A stretch of DNA of 64,000 nucleotides, taken from positions 6,076,001-6,140,000 of the forward strand of contig JAOVFP010000005.1 of assembly GCA_025738555.1 (NCBI GenBank). Reading direction: 5' to 3'. Positions 43,028 to 54,606 of this stretch are shown piece after piece. A model generated the notes under the pieces. The model was given only the letters and a program-made list of their open reading frames with translations. It made no database searches and was not told where the DNA came from. Position numbers and translations under genes: made by a program. The first letter of the stretch is position 1. Every line of letters starts with the position of its first letter. The DNA comes from Cyathus striatus. Taxonomy: Eukaryota; Basidiomycota; Agaricomycetes; Agaricales; Nidulariaceae.

Positions 43028-43646
43028 GTAGATTCCCCCCTCCCAGCTCGCAGCTCATTAATCCCGGCTAGACTGGGGTCGATCAAGTGCCGTGCATGTA
43101 TTTATTGGGCATGGGGAGCTGGATTCTATTACCTCCTGCCTTTCCTCTAGGTTATCACGGCGCCATGCGCTTCCTGCTTATCATCTCTCTGCTGAATTCG
43201 TCATAGCTCGCATCTTGACGATGTCAGAGGCTGCGCCTCTGTATACCCCTCCCTCCCTCTTACCTTACCACCGCCCAGAAGTTAGTGGTGGTGGTGTTCC
43301 CTAGATGCTTTATTATCCTAGATCCCGTTTTTCTCTTGACTTGAAGGTGTCTATCCGTGGATCGGATCGGGTTGTGCTGTATTGTACTTAGCTAGGTTAA
43401 GATACTTACTGATACCTTTCTTGTTGTTGTACATCTATTGGATAGGTGATGTAGTTAATGGTTGTTGATTCTTTTTTGTGATTTGTGTGGGTATGAAGAC
43501 TGAAGCTTGAAGACGTAATTATTGAACGAGCTTTAGGTCACTGACAACGGTTCCAGGGTTGACAAGTTGTGTAGAATAGGGCGATGCATCCATCCATTTG
43601 AATGAAAAATAAAAATACGTTCCAATGGTCATAGACAGGCCTAAAG
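43028..43646. other. Intergenic stretch after AA14 copy 2
   Basis: Collinear with 17221-17767, with about 100 extra bases around 43490-43590. No coding sequence is seen. Confidence 0.5.
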
Positions 43647-44705
43647 CTACAATATACCACTTCTCGGCTCAACTTCCGCCGCAAACCCACCCAAAAAATC
43701 CAGCGTCCGATGAAAAAGCTCATCAAAATCGCCAAGGAGGCCCCAGCGATCAAGAAGTGTCGTCACATCCTCCACTCCTAGTCCTAGCACACCATCTACC
43801 CCATTCGCACGTCTCCTACTCCGACTCATAGACACGCGCTCTTCTTCCAGTCACGCCTCCAGCACCTCTTCCCCGCCCACTATAATACTGCGCAGACGCG
43901 CAGTGTCAGTCTGTGTAAGTGGTGTAGACTTGGATGTGGCGTCGATGTCCAGGACGAGGTCGACTCCAGCGCCTTCGTCTGGATCCCAGATTTGACGTTG
44001 GAGAACTGCGAGCCAGGCTTGATCTAGGTCGTCTAGGAAGTCAATGAGTTCCGTCAGAGTTGAGCGGGGGTCTGCTTCTAGGGCTGCTGGTACGTTGCCA
44101 TTTGACGTTGTTGAGTCAGGGGAAGTGTCCATTGCGTCTTCAGTTTGGTCTTCTGGGGCAGTTGGGGGGCAGTGAGAGGATATCCGCATACTGCTCCAAG
44201 AACGTCGCCTGTTAGTCGGAGCATGTATGTTGTGCGTAGGCTGGTGCTGGGATCCACGGGGGGGATTTGGAGGATGAAGGAAAGGAGGTGTCGGGCGGCT
44301 GACAAGTAGGCATGTAGTGTTTTAACTGAGGACGTTGGTTGTGATCTAGCATTTTACCACAATACAGAATTCATAATCCCTGTACATAGATTCTCTTCAG
44401 TCCCGTAAGAGAATGAGATAACAAGCAGGCATACATACGTCATAATATCAAGAAATACCATATAAAAGCGAGAATCAATATGACAATATAAAAACATACG
44501 TGAAAGCCATGAAAGATCATCTACTCGAAAGGAGTACAAACCGCTTCTTATATTCCCTCGTCAGTTTCAGGAACTTTTCGTCTAGGTACGTTGTAAGCCG
44601 ACGTTCTTGCACCGACGTGAGGGGTCGTGTTCGGAGGTGTTTCTTGAGTGCGGAGCCATTGGTTTCGACAGGATGTTCAAGAGGACGAGGTATCTCTGGG
44701 GCCAT
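43647..44705 (-). pseudogene. Unknown conserved gene, copy 3, with a TGA
   Basis: The layout matches copy 1: ATG at 44705-44703, exon 1, long intron, SAARHLLSFILQIPPVDPST, the one-base frame offset, and ELIDFLDDLDQAWLAVLQRQ. In the C-terminal half the Trp of VLEAWLEEERV in copy 1 is TGA here (43850-43852 on the complement). The rest of the frame (SRSRRRANGVDGVLGLG...) stays open to 43647 but with a changed C-terminus. Inactivated after the duplication. Confidence 0.75.
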
Positions 44706-45779
44706 TGTAAGTTTGCAGATAGATTTGTCGTTGTCGGTGTGGAGAAGCAGATCCCTAAGCGAACTTTGTACATATTTCGCAGCACCTTCCACCCACACGT
44801 GATCTCACATATAAAAACCCGACCGACTATCATTTCACCGTTCTTCATCGTCGATGCAGCAGTCGTGTTGCACTCTGTGGTTGTCTTCCACAACCTTCGG
44901 AGTTACGGAGCGATGGGAGAGCGAACTCGTGCGTATCTATCCTGGTCTCGACTTGGATGGGCATTGCGTGTCTTGGAAGGGGGAGTCTTTGAATTCTTTG
45001 ATTGTGCGGAATTTTTTTTTACTGACAGCCATTCTCTGAAGGGATGTACAATTTATGTATTTTTATGAATGTATATTGTTTCGCGCTTTTTCTCGTTGAA
45101 GGAACAAGAAATTGAGATCTTACGGAACCGGAAAATCAGTCGTTGACGTCGGATGTTGAAATTTAAACTTTGCACTCTCTGCGATCGCCGTTTATGCAAT
45201 CGCGCACACGGTTGACCGGAGTCTAGCATGTAATCTATTCAACAGATTACATACCGCATACTTACGCTAGTTACTATGAGATTTAAGTATCTAAATGCCT
45301 ATATCTTATGAGACACGTAGGTAATCTCCCGTGAAAGCACACACCCTCATAAATACCGGGCAGGATATAGCTCAACGTTGACTGGCAGAAATCCCAAATG
45401 TCATCAGTACTAGCCAGGTCGTTGTTGCGGTCGCCATTTGAACAAAGAATGAGAGGGGTAATATCCACAGGTCCGCTATCATGAAGACGAAGATCAGAGC
45501 ACGTTAATATGGCCTCGTTCTGGGTTTGAACCTAGGCAGTGATATTAGAGGACATCACCCATTGAAGGAAAGGATTTGCGTGGTCACAAGCAATATCAAG
45601 AATAGCGATCTGTGTTGCAGAGAATGATCAAGTACAAAGACATGACAGAAATACACTTCAAGAATGATACGTAGCGACACATTGGGTTCCAATCGTTCAA
45701 GGGTATAATATAGGCTGGGGTATCTTCCACAGCCTTCCCTAGTCCGTTAGTGAACCAACCAACGCACCAGGACTATCAA
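44706..45779. other. Upstream and spacer sequence, right copy
   Basis: Collinear with 18811-19725. It carries CATATAAAAACCCG (about 44807), the T-run before ACTGACAGCCAT and the RING-associated spacer. About 180 extra bases at 45165-45345 (from TTTAAACTTTGCACTC onward) are not in the left copies and include the near-palindrome GTAATCTATTCAACAGATTAC. No gene is supported. Confidence 0.5.
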
Positions 45780-46959
45780 CAGCTCACCATAACACCAACT
45801 CACAGTACGAGACCTTCTTTCTCTTCGACAGCCTGACCGTTTTGTTCTCCACGTCTTGTAGCGACCTCCTCGAAGTAGTATTTTCCTACTTGAAACGTGA
45901 GCCCGGTAACATGAGAAAAGCCAACAAACGAACCGACAGCGGAGGCTCTATCTACAACGACTCGTCCGGGTCCTGATGAGAAGGCTTTGAATGAGCTGAC
46001 TTCTTGACAAGCACTTTGTTCTTAAGTCGAAGGAGTCGTATCTATGAAGTGTTAGCATTGTCACCTAGCACACGAAAGCCACAGCATTACAGACCTGCCT
46101 GTCGCACTCGGCGTTCCCCCTCAGCCGCTCCAACCCTCATACTTCTGCTTGAGCTGCCGATTCATATCACCCTCCCTCACCCACCATGCTACCACTTCAT
46201 CGCGTTCCTTCTCCTTCCGCTTCCGGCTTTTCGTTCTTTCACCGCTAATTGCTTTTCTTGTTGACTTCTCATCGAAGATGCACAATCTCATCGACTTTCG
46301 CGGCTAGATCCTCTTTCATTCGAACGTCTTCCTCTCGTAGTGTAGAGTTTTCTTTCTTCAATTCGTCGCGGTCATTCAAGACGGGGGCGAGGCTTTCTTC
46401 CAGGCTTTTCGCAGACTCAAGTAATCCTTCTTGCCTATCAACATGTTGAAAACTAAAGTGTAAAGAGAGATTGTGAACGTACTCACCACCACTCCAGTGT
46501 CAATACTGCTCCCCCTCGACCTTTGTACGACACCACAAATCTCTTTGACAGCGCGCTTCAAACTAACGCCAGGTGTATCCTTGTCAATCTTCCCTAACTT
46601 CTTCGACAGTTTCTGCCCTCTTCTCAGGTGCGTTCACTCCTCATCCGAAAAGAAATCTACGAGGAGTTGAATCGGTGTTCCCTTCGGTTGTCGACATGAA
46701 TGGCACGTATCGCGAAGTGTCGCGTCTCATTCCATGCAGTTTCTACACATTCCATGTCCTTTACATATCTTCGTGTAAGTAAACTGTGCATGTGATAGTT
46801 CCAGATTGTATTGCGTACGTACCGCAGGGAAAGAAGAGGAATGGGTTTATCGTCTTTTCGCGCGAGGAAGAGGTGACACTAGGAGAAGAAACTCAGGCAT
46901 GTTTGACATTCGACTTTGACTATACGGATTCAGCGTTCAGGATGATTAGCATAAGTCAT
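45780..46959 (-). pseudogene. RING/coiled-coil gene, full-length but broken (copy F)
   Basis: The layout is as in copies C and G, with the start at 46959-46957. In the RING the codon after NCME is TGA where copies C and G have CGA. The middle part is frameshifted by the same 2-base loss as in copy G (AACTGTCGAAG against AACTGTGTCGAAG in copy C). The coiled coil is shortened near 46100-46140. Confidence 0.75.
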
Positions 46960-47029
46960 ACGCAGCTCAAGCTTGAAGCTTGAAGCTTCAACGACAGTCC
47001 AATGGCCGACTTGGGGGCAGCCGATAGTA

Positions 47030-47727
47030 GGGGAATTCAAAATTGAAGTTACGCGGTACGATACGAGCTGATGGTGGTACGCTAACAACTTCCCACGATA
47101 CTGGTGCACATCAAAACTGTTGCTTTGAGCTCGTATCGTTACGCGCGCCTTTTGGAGCGCTCGGCAAAATCTGTCGGACCTTAAACATATTGCAGCTTTC
47201 TGGTGGCCGGTGGGTACAAGATCAAACTCTGTAGAAGTATTGGCTACTGATGATTGTTTTTGCATATATACATAACTATCTTTACCTACAATCTGACTCA
47301 AATGTGATTGAACAGACATTCAAGTGAGCTACTTAGGTACATTAGCATATCTACGGTAGTCAATTTAATGTTATTATATGAGTACTTGCTATAAGTAATG
47401 CTTTAAGTGAATTAATACTATAGCCCATTATGAGGTCCCAAAGTTAAGCTATGGTTGCAAAATTTTTACTATCCTACATAGATTTGTGCAGTTAAGACTT
47501 TAAGTTACCCTGAACTATAAGAGAAATATATGGAAGTACAGCACAAATTGCCAATGGACAAAGAAAATACCATCATTGTAATTTGATCCCCGACATATCT
47601 AGGCGACAGTGCGTATCGTTGTGAGACTGGCAGAACTAGGGGTGTCAAAATTGGAAGTTTCGACATGCTGTTCACATGATACGGTAACAAGTCTTGGCGC
47701 TACGATTTGATCAATTTTGAACTCCCC
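47030..47727. mobile_element. 698-bp TA-flanked inverted-repeat element
   Basis: The ends are GGGGAATTCAAAATTGAAG and the near-complement CAATTTTGAACTCCCC, with TA on both sides (47028-47029 and 47728-47729). In the paralogous place at 56491-56500 the sequence runs from the RING upstream region straight into the hairpin element, with no insertion. No coding sequence is seen. Confidence 0.75.
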
Positions 47728-47729
47728 TA

Positions 47730-47811
47730 GTGCTGCCGTAGTAAGGTGGCAGTGAAGCAACATATTACATCACTGTGAATCACTGCCCTTTACTGCACTC
47801 TGCGGCAGCAT
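47730..47811. mobile_element. Hairpin MITE upstream of RING copy F
   Basis: GTGCTGCCGTAGTAAGGTGG pairs with the right half (CACTGCCC...TGCGGCAGCA), bounded by TA. Same family as 20987-21071 and 56499-56584. Confidence 0.75.
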
Positions 47812-47821
47812 TATGTATATA

Positions 47822-48370
47822 CTATCGTCAATCAGAAGCTCGTGTTTATCAGAAACTCGCGCTGTTACATATGTGACCGTTACTAACTTTAATCTCAGGT
47901 GATCATGTTTTTCGCTAACGCAGGTTGGGCGCCGGGCAAGGCTTTTAGGGTATCCTCAAGACTAATCGGTGTGCTATGTAGCGTATATACACCTTTAACT
48001 ATGAATGCAATATACATACAGGAATGTTATATGTACAATTAGACTAGTAAGGGAGTATCGTAGTTAGCCTATATACTTGCAGCTGTTTGCTGAATGATGT
48101 AGCACCGAAGTTGACAGCACACATAGGCTACAGTTGAATTGATCGGCTCATCCATCCCGGACCAGGGACATGGCGGCCCCAGCGACTATCCCTAAAGAAG
48201 TATATGACGCCATGGGGACTGGTGGAATAACGCCTGTGGTTTCACTGAAGAGAGCGAAGGGATTGAGGGGTAGCAAATATTTCACTGAATATATGATTAC
48301 TATTTACATGTAGCCGCAGTGACTAAACCACCCTTCCACCTTTACAGGCGTTAACATTAAATATAGCATC
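47822..48370. mobile_element. Orphan transposon end and flanking decayed sequence
   Basis: Starting after TA (47820-47821), CTATCGTCAATCAGAAGC is the same terminal sequence as the outer element of the nest (23668), including the second ATCAG-A-ACT-type subterminal repeat. No matching right end is found before 49500. The stretch to 48370 has no gene. In the paralogous region (56586-56690) a short unrelated sequence stands in this place. Confidence 0.5.
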
Positions 48371-49217
48371 CTATATCATTGCATACGGATCTGCAGTATC
48401 CTCCCCTGTGAGCTTGCCGAGAACATAGCCGCAATTGGAGCGAAGCCATGCCTTGATGCAAGAAAATGCCTCTTCGATTGGACTGAGATCTGGCGAGTAT
48501 GAGGGGAGAAATTCGAGTCGCATTCCGCTACAAATCAAGTTTCAGCAAGACCTAAACCACTTCTACAAATGTAGCCGCACCGTTCTATCATTTTATGCAC
48601 ACCTGGAGACTTGTGGATTCTATCCATTATAATTAATGGGTTGCGCAGTGGGAAGCGATTCATTTGACCAAGTAGGCCTTCAATAAAATGCGAGAATCTC
48701 TCAGCAGCGACCGAGTTTTTGAAAACGTTGAGATACAGAATGCCATCAAGGGAAAGAGCGGGCAGCATTGAGTATCTACAGGAACATAAGTTACTCAGAT
48801 CATAATGGACATATGTACAGCACACGTACCGCTGACCGTGTATGAAAAAATCACGTTTCGATGCTCTCCATCTATTCAAAGCCCATCCATACTCTCGATA
48901 CGGAGAAAACCTATTCAGGTGGCTTTCGTCGACAAAAACAAGCTGTTCAGCTTTGTACAAGGTACCGATTCGAAGTCTATATTCTGACCATTGTTCTTTA
49001 TTACATTCACATGCAGGATGTTGTACCTAAAGCAACATAAGACACATCATAACATGTAGTTGTCATTTACATTACCTTTTCCTTGTGTATATGCGGAGCT
49101 GTAAGGTACGCTGTATCATTGATAACACAGCAGAAAGCCCACAGGTCACATTAAGGTCAGTTTGAAGCTCTTTGAGCGTGATGTCAGGGTGTCGCTGAAT
49201 ACAAGCCTCAAGGAACT
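48371..49217 (-). pseudogene. DDE_3 (Tc1/mariner, IS630-like) transposase remnant
   Basis: On the minus strand the order fits a fungal DDE_3 transposase. A helix-turn-helix part reads ITLKELQTDLNVTCGLSAV (about 49180-49120). The first catalytic Asp is in LVFVDESHLNRF, then WALNRWRASKRDFFIHGQRY, PALSLDGILYLNV, the second Asp in NPLIIMDRIHKSPGVHKM, and the third acidic residue in SYSPDLSPIEEAFSCIKAWL. Frames change at least three times (near 49075, 48800 and 48560) and a TAG follows at 48373. A CTAC-bounded stretch near 48782-48830 may be an unspliced intron. Inactive. Confidence 0.85.
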
Positions 49218-49602
49218 AAGTATCATCTAGATCATTACAGAATGACTGAGATGCGCATAATTAGATACTTACAGCTGCATCTAAGCCACTCAGAATCCGT
49301 TTCCTGCCTCGTTCAAGTAGAATATTCTCCACATTGCCTCTCCATCCTCGAGAGTGAGACAGAGCTAGCGCCGAGTGGGTGGAGTGGTGGAGAGGAGGTG
49401 AACCAGTTGGTTGGCTTGAGACTCGGCAGCACTAGGCCAATCAATTCAGCTGTGTGTGCTGTCAACTTCGGTGCTACATCATTCAGCAAACAGCTATAAA
49501 GCACTTGTTCACTTCCGCTAGCCAGCGCCCTAGAGCGCTTCATTCATCCATTAACGATTAGCTAAGTGACAGGATCCTACTATTTCCTAAAGCAGTAGTT
49601 TA
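49218..49602. other. Spacer and left part of the CHAT-3 upstream region
   Basis: 49218-49497 has no recognisable gene. From AAAGCACTTGTTCACTTCCG (49498) to the TA at 49601 it matches 56681-56770, the sequence after RING copy G, with AGCGC(C/T)CTAGAGCGCT as a conserved near-palindrome. It forms the distal upstream region of CHAT-3, cut by the next element. Confidence 0.5.
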
Positions 49603-50814
49603 CAGCAGTTTGCAAAAAGGTTGGCACTCGCGCGCGTGAACAAAACATAAACATTCATAATTAATAATGTGATCGAGCTAAGTACCTGCCGTTTTGGGCC
49701 GAACGCTCTGGTTGAGACTCATTCCGCCCAAATACTTATTCCTGCTACTCTCTAACCAACTTCGCTCCCCTGGCCAATCTCTAACATACATAATCAACAC
49801 ATAACATGGGTTACCTCGCCATATCAAACAATGTCAAATGGGCTGCAATAAATAAGTATCTTGGATATGTTCATTGTTGGCCGATTGCGGCAGTGTGTGA
49901 CAACATAAGTATCATGGCTTGATCATGGCCATAAGAAAAGTTAGATGCAGATGTTTTAAATGTTTTAAAGCGCATAGTGCTTAGATGGAATGTACAGTCA
50001 TCAACCGGGACACGTGACACTAAAAATAAAAAATCGATCCTCATACTCAGATATTCACGTAACAAATCTAAAATAAATACCAATAAATGAAGACATATTG
50101 TATATATAACATAGTAAGATTTTGAGCATTTTGAGTGAAGGGAAGTGGGTGAAATTCTCGAAAAGGTGGAGGAAGCCAAAAACCGGCCATCACTGCGTGG
50201 CGTGACAGCGCTTAATCAGCCAATCCGTGGGCATTGAATCCATGCTGCATCCTCATGGAATGAGCTCAGTTTACTGAGAATCAGTGCATTAATTTCTGTA
50301 AATTTCGCGCATAGCATGTTGGGCCAACAGATTAATGCTTAAAATAGCAGCTTCCACATGAATAATCCTTGTCTATACATAGTTCTATGTTATTTAATTT
50401 TTGAAAGTCTCAATTTCTGACAAAGCCATCAAGTTTAGTGAGCATTATTTATATCAGTTTAAAGAACTGTAAAATATTGTAATATTACTAGATGTTCACA
50501 ACATACATAGCTGTGATTTACAAAAGATTCCATGTAAATTGGTGTTGATTTTGACATTGTAGAGCATACATAACGCAGAAGTGTCACGTGATGAGATGTT
50601 GCCTCGTTTGATGGTTGATGACTGTATGCCTGGAGAATAATATATAGATGGGAAGGGTACAACAGTACAAAAACGCGAGGTGAACCAAGATGGAATGAGT
50701 CTCAACCAGAGCGTTCGGCCCAAAACGGCAGGTACTTAGCTCGATCACATTATTAATTATGAATGTTTATGTTTTGTTCACGCGCGCGAGTGCCAACCTT
50801 TTTGCAAACTGCTG
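49603..50814. mobile_element. 1212-bp element with perfect 123-bp terminal inverted repeats
   Basis: The first 123 bases (starting CAGCAGTTTGCAAAAAGG) are repeated exactly as the complement at the end. TA flanks are at 49601-49602 and 50815-50816. The paralogous sequence at 56759-56780 has the empty site GTAGTTTAAGGAGAGCG. No transposase is recognisable. The 102-codon minus frame at 49871-50179 has no known motif. Perfect long repeats point to recent movement by an enzyme encoded elsewhere. Confidence 0.93.
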
Positions 50815-50816
50815 TA

Positions 50817-51003
50817 AAGAGAGCGCCTCGTGAGCACCCGTCACATCACAGTGCTTCATCTCACTTCACATTATTTCACAGTGACATGAAATTTCACCTC
50901 ACAGCGACTTTATTGCACTCTGCGACAGCACTAGCACTACACCTGATTAACAGCATGATCTTGAAAGACTCAAAAGTATCACTCACTGGCGCTCAACCGG
51001 TGC
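50817..51003 (+). promoter_or_regulatory. Proximal promoter of CHAT copy 3
   Basis: Continues the sequence cut by the 1212-bp element (AGAGAGCGCCTCGTGAGC). It shares with CHAT-1 the block CACCTCACAGCGACTTTA and ACTCTGCGACAGCACTAGCA, which resembles one arm of the hairpin MITE family (CACTGCCACTTTACTGCACTC). The CHAT promoters may therefore have grown partly from such an element. Confidence 0.5.
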
Positions 51004-51013
51004 TCTATATAAA
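51004..51013 (+). promoter_or_regulatory. TATA box of CHAT copy 3
   Basis: CTATATAAAC about 100 bases before the ATG at 51113, conserved with the box at 6411-6420. Confidence 0.65.
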
Positions 51014-51112
51014 CGGATTGCTGCATTACTAGTACTATATCAGTCTCTGTCGACCTCTCAGACCCAGTTTCTCTCAAAAAATCTCTCAGGTTTCTCCCAG
51101 GCATATCGCAAC

Positions 51113-54100
51113 ATGTCTCAAACAGAAACAGGTAGGAAATGCATATGTTCACGATTCGCAGGTGCTTAAGGCGCGGGTCTACAATAGCTTTTACAGATCC
51201 ACAAACCCTGAGGGGATTGTATGAATCAACGTTAAAGTTACCGGATGATGATGTCTCAAAACCTTTACATCTCAAAGCAGTCGGTATCCAGTGCTACACG
51301 TCCAACCAACAGTTGAACAATTTGGACGTTTCCGAGTGGTCTATACAAGCGTTCCAGTTGGCTGTCATACTTACTCCTCAACACGACCAAGAGCTGCGAA
51401 CCCCCATACTTAGATCACTTGCCCAGGCTTTCATACAACGTTACGGCCTGAGCCGACGTGTCGAAGATCTAAATCACGCCGTTTCCACACTACGGGAGGG
51501 TGTTGGTTTAACCCCAGAGAATGATCCGTCGCTTCCTGATGAGCTAGCGTACCTCGGATATGCTCTCGAGACTCGATTCAAGCAAACTGAGGAACTACGA
51601 GATATCACGGAAATTATAGATCTTCATCGGAAGGCTGCTTTCCTTACACCAGAAGGAAGTCGCTCTCGACTTGAGAATCTCTTCACTCTATCAACGGCTT
51701 TACACGAAAGATTTAATTATACATATGAATTGGGCGATCTCGAGGAAGCAATCGAAATCACGCAAGACCTGGTCAACAACATGGATTCGGAGGATCCGGA
51801 TTATTCCTCATCTCTCAACAAACTTTCCTGCGCCTTGAGAGCCCGCTTTGATTATAGCGGAGACTTGAGAGACGCATGCCAAGCTATCGATGTTCAGCGT
51901 AAAGCAGTCGAGAATAGGTCCAATGATCCCAGTTTTCTGTCGAATCTGGGTAACGTGCACCAAACATATTTCATGCAAACAGGGAAGCTACCACATATCC
52001 ACATGTCCATTGAAGCTTATCGGAAGGCGCTGTCACTGACAGGAGATGATCCTGCCATTCTTATAAGTTTGGGAGTGTCGCTCGGATGTTGCTTTCTCGC
52101 GACAGGTAATGTTGACGATCTTGAAGAGGCCATAGCGCTTGGACAGCACGCTATTCAGATCTGTAGAGATGATGATCCAAAATTACGACGGTTCTACGTT
52201 GATCTGGGTAGCCTGTTTAACATTCGCTCTGAACTTACACGGGATTTGCGTGATATGCGTGAAGGGGCCTGGGTGCAGAGAGAAGCGGTGATTCGAACAC
52301 CTATTGGACACAGAGATTTGCTCGGATTCCTCAACAACCTAGGAAATTCTATATCATACCTATTTCACGCTACGGGGAACAAGTCTGATCTCTCTGAAGC
52401 AATCTCGTGTTACAAAGAAGCTGTTTCTCTAACTTTCGATGATAGTATTGACCAGATGTACTGCCTGACTAATCTAGGAAGGGTGTTGCAGAGTAGATAT
52501 ATGCTTGCACACCAGCAACACGACCTCGATGATAGTCTCAGCGCGTTAAGGAAGTCTGTTTCACTGTGCCCGCCGAACCATACTCAACTTCCATATAATC
52601 TTTACCAACTTGCAGGCGTGTTGAAAATTCTGTTCGAAAATGAACACCAACTTGAGACCATAGACGAAGCAATCTCAGTTATGGAATGGGCGATAGACAT
52701 CACTCCTGATGGTAACGCTGGGCTGCCCTCCCTGCTTGATGTATTGGGAGGTTTATTCTTTGCTCGATACAAAACGACACAGAGCAATGATGACATTGAA
52801 AGAGCTGTTTCGTTATACCGCCAAGCTACACAGATGCCTGTTGGGTCCCCATTAACACGTCTAAGGAGCGGGCAACAGTGGGGGACGTTGTCTCTTCTCA
52901 TGGACCCGGAGCAATCCCTTCATGCATTCGAAATTATTTTTAATGACGTCGTCCCACAATTGGCATGGATTGGACGTACTATGGAACAACGATATCTCTT
53001 ACTGGCAACTCTAGCGCCCATTGTGAGCATGGCAACAGCTGTAGCCATCCGATATGAACAGCTTCACATGGCCGTGGAGTGGCTAGAACAAGGTCGCTCA
53101 ATAGTATGGAACCAAGTTAATAGTTTCCGCTCACCCTTAGACGATCTTCGAAAAGTGAACCCAGCCCTTTGTACAGAACTAGAAAAGATAGCGATCGCTT
53201 TGCAAGAAGCTAGTATGCGAACAAACTCATCCGATTTGTTAGGAAGTAGTATGGCACGCAATATCTCCATTCAAGATGACGTCCTTCGACATCAAGGTCT
53301 TGCAAAGCAATGGGATTCATTACTTTGTCAGGTTCGCAGCATAAGTGGCTTCGAACATTTTCTCTATCCAGTACCGTTTCCTGAGCTGGTTCTGAAATTA
53401 CCACCGTCTGGTCTAGTAATAGTCGTTAATGTCGACCCATTGTCTTGTGATGCTTTGGTTCTTACCCGTGGCATATCATTAGAGAGCCAGGCTAATATCG
53501 TCCCCGTTCACTTGCCTCAATTCTACGAGAGAGCAGTCATTCTTCGCGAGAGATTATATAAACCACTTTCCAATCCGTCAGCTCGCACGGGAACTGCACG
53601 CGGGGGTCGCCTTGCTGTAAATGGGGAGGACCGATTTCCCATCAAGGAGCTCCTTCGGGAATTGTGGTACGAGATCGTGAAGCCTATCTTTGATGCGCTT
53701 AAGCTAAAGGTAAGTAACCCTTTGGTTTCGTGGGCATTACGATGAACATGAATATCACAGCCTACATCAGATCCCCTTCGAATATGGTGGTGTCCAACTG
53801 GTCCTCTCGCTTTTCTTCCACTTCATGCCGCTGGTGATTACTACTCCAATGACAAAACTCAAGATCCTGGATCAAATATCATGGAATATGCGATTTCATC
53901 TTACACACCCACTATCACGGCTCTGACGCAGAGTCTATCTAAGCATCAACAACAACAATATCAGGAGTTCAAGGGATTGCTTGCCGTCAGCGAGCCAGCA
54001 GGCTCAGCTTCCGGTTTTCCACCTATCCCAGGTACAGCTCTGGAGATTATCATCCTGAAGCAGATATTCGGCTCATTTTCTCAAACATTCCGTAGCCTGG

Positions 54101-54606
54101 AAGGCGACGAAGCAACAGTGAAGAGCGTCCGGGATGCCATGCCTTTGCACAGCTGGATCCATCTCTCCTGCCACGCTCTCCAGAACGACAGCCCTCTCAA
54201 TAGTGCATTCTATCTCCATGATGGACAGCTGTCCCTTGGAGATATAATTAAACAACCACTACCTCATTCACAATTTGCATTCCTTTCGGCATGCGAGACG
54301 GGGAAGGGAGACAAAAAGCTCTCTGAAGAAGCACTTCATCTTGCAGCGGGTATGCTGGCGGTGGGGTATACCAGCGTCATCGCAACTATGTGGTCGATCA
54401 GTGACAACTATGCCCCGCAGGTCACAGAAGATTTTTACTCATACATATTACAGAAAGAGAATGAGAGCTCCGCAGAGTATAATTATCCAGACTGTACCAG
54501 AGCAGCGTCTGCACTTCATCATGCCATAGGACGCTTTCGGCTTCGGGTTGGCGATGACGAAGATGGCCTCTTACTTTGGGTTCCGTATATCCATGTAGGC
54601 ATTTAG
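51113..54606 (+). CDS. TPR-CHAT caspase-like protein, intact (copy 3)
   Basis: Three exons join in frame: 51113-51131, 51197-53709 and 53761-54606, coding 1125 residues. Introns of 65 and 51 nt sit where CHAT-1 has them. An alternative acceptor 9 bases upstream (ATAG at 51184-51187) would add three residues. Residues about 30-600 form TPR-like helical repeats of the DL-x-EAI...A form. A conserved linker (VEWLEQGRSIVWNQ, about 630) leads to the CHAT domain from about 740: IWWCPTGPLAFLPLHAAG at 852, catalytic His982 in HLSCHA and catalytic Cys1022 in SACETG. CHAT domains are caspase/separase-fold cysteine peptidases. Bacterial TPR-CHAT proteins cut partner proteins in defence systems. The fungal target is unknown. 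It has no signal peptide or membrane segment, so it is probably cytosolic. This is the only intact copy. Confidence 0.92.

Noticed and set aside
44820..45068. Plus-strand gene after CATATAAAAACC near 44807
   Set aside because: The frames after this TATA-like site differ between the three copies and contain no known domain; it may be an unrelated promoter or part of the minus-strand gene's 5' region.
49871..50179. 102-codon frame inside the 1212-bp element as a transposase
   Set aside because: No DDE or helix-turn-helix motif; too short and low in complexity.
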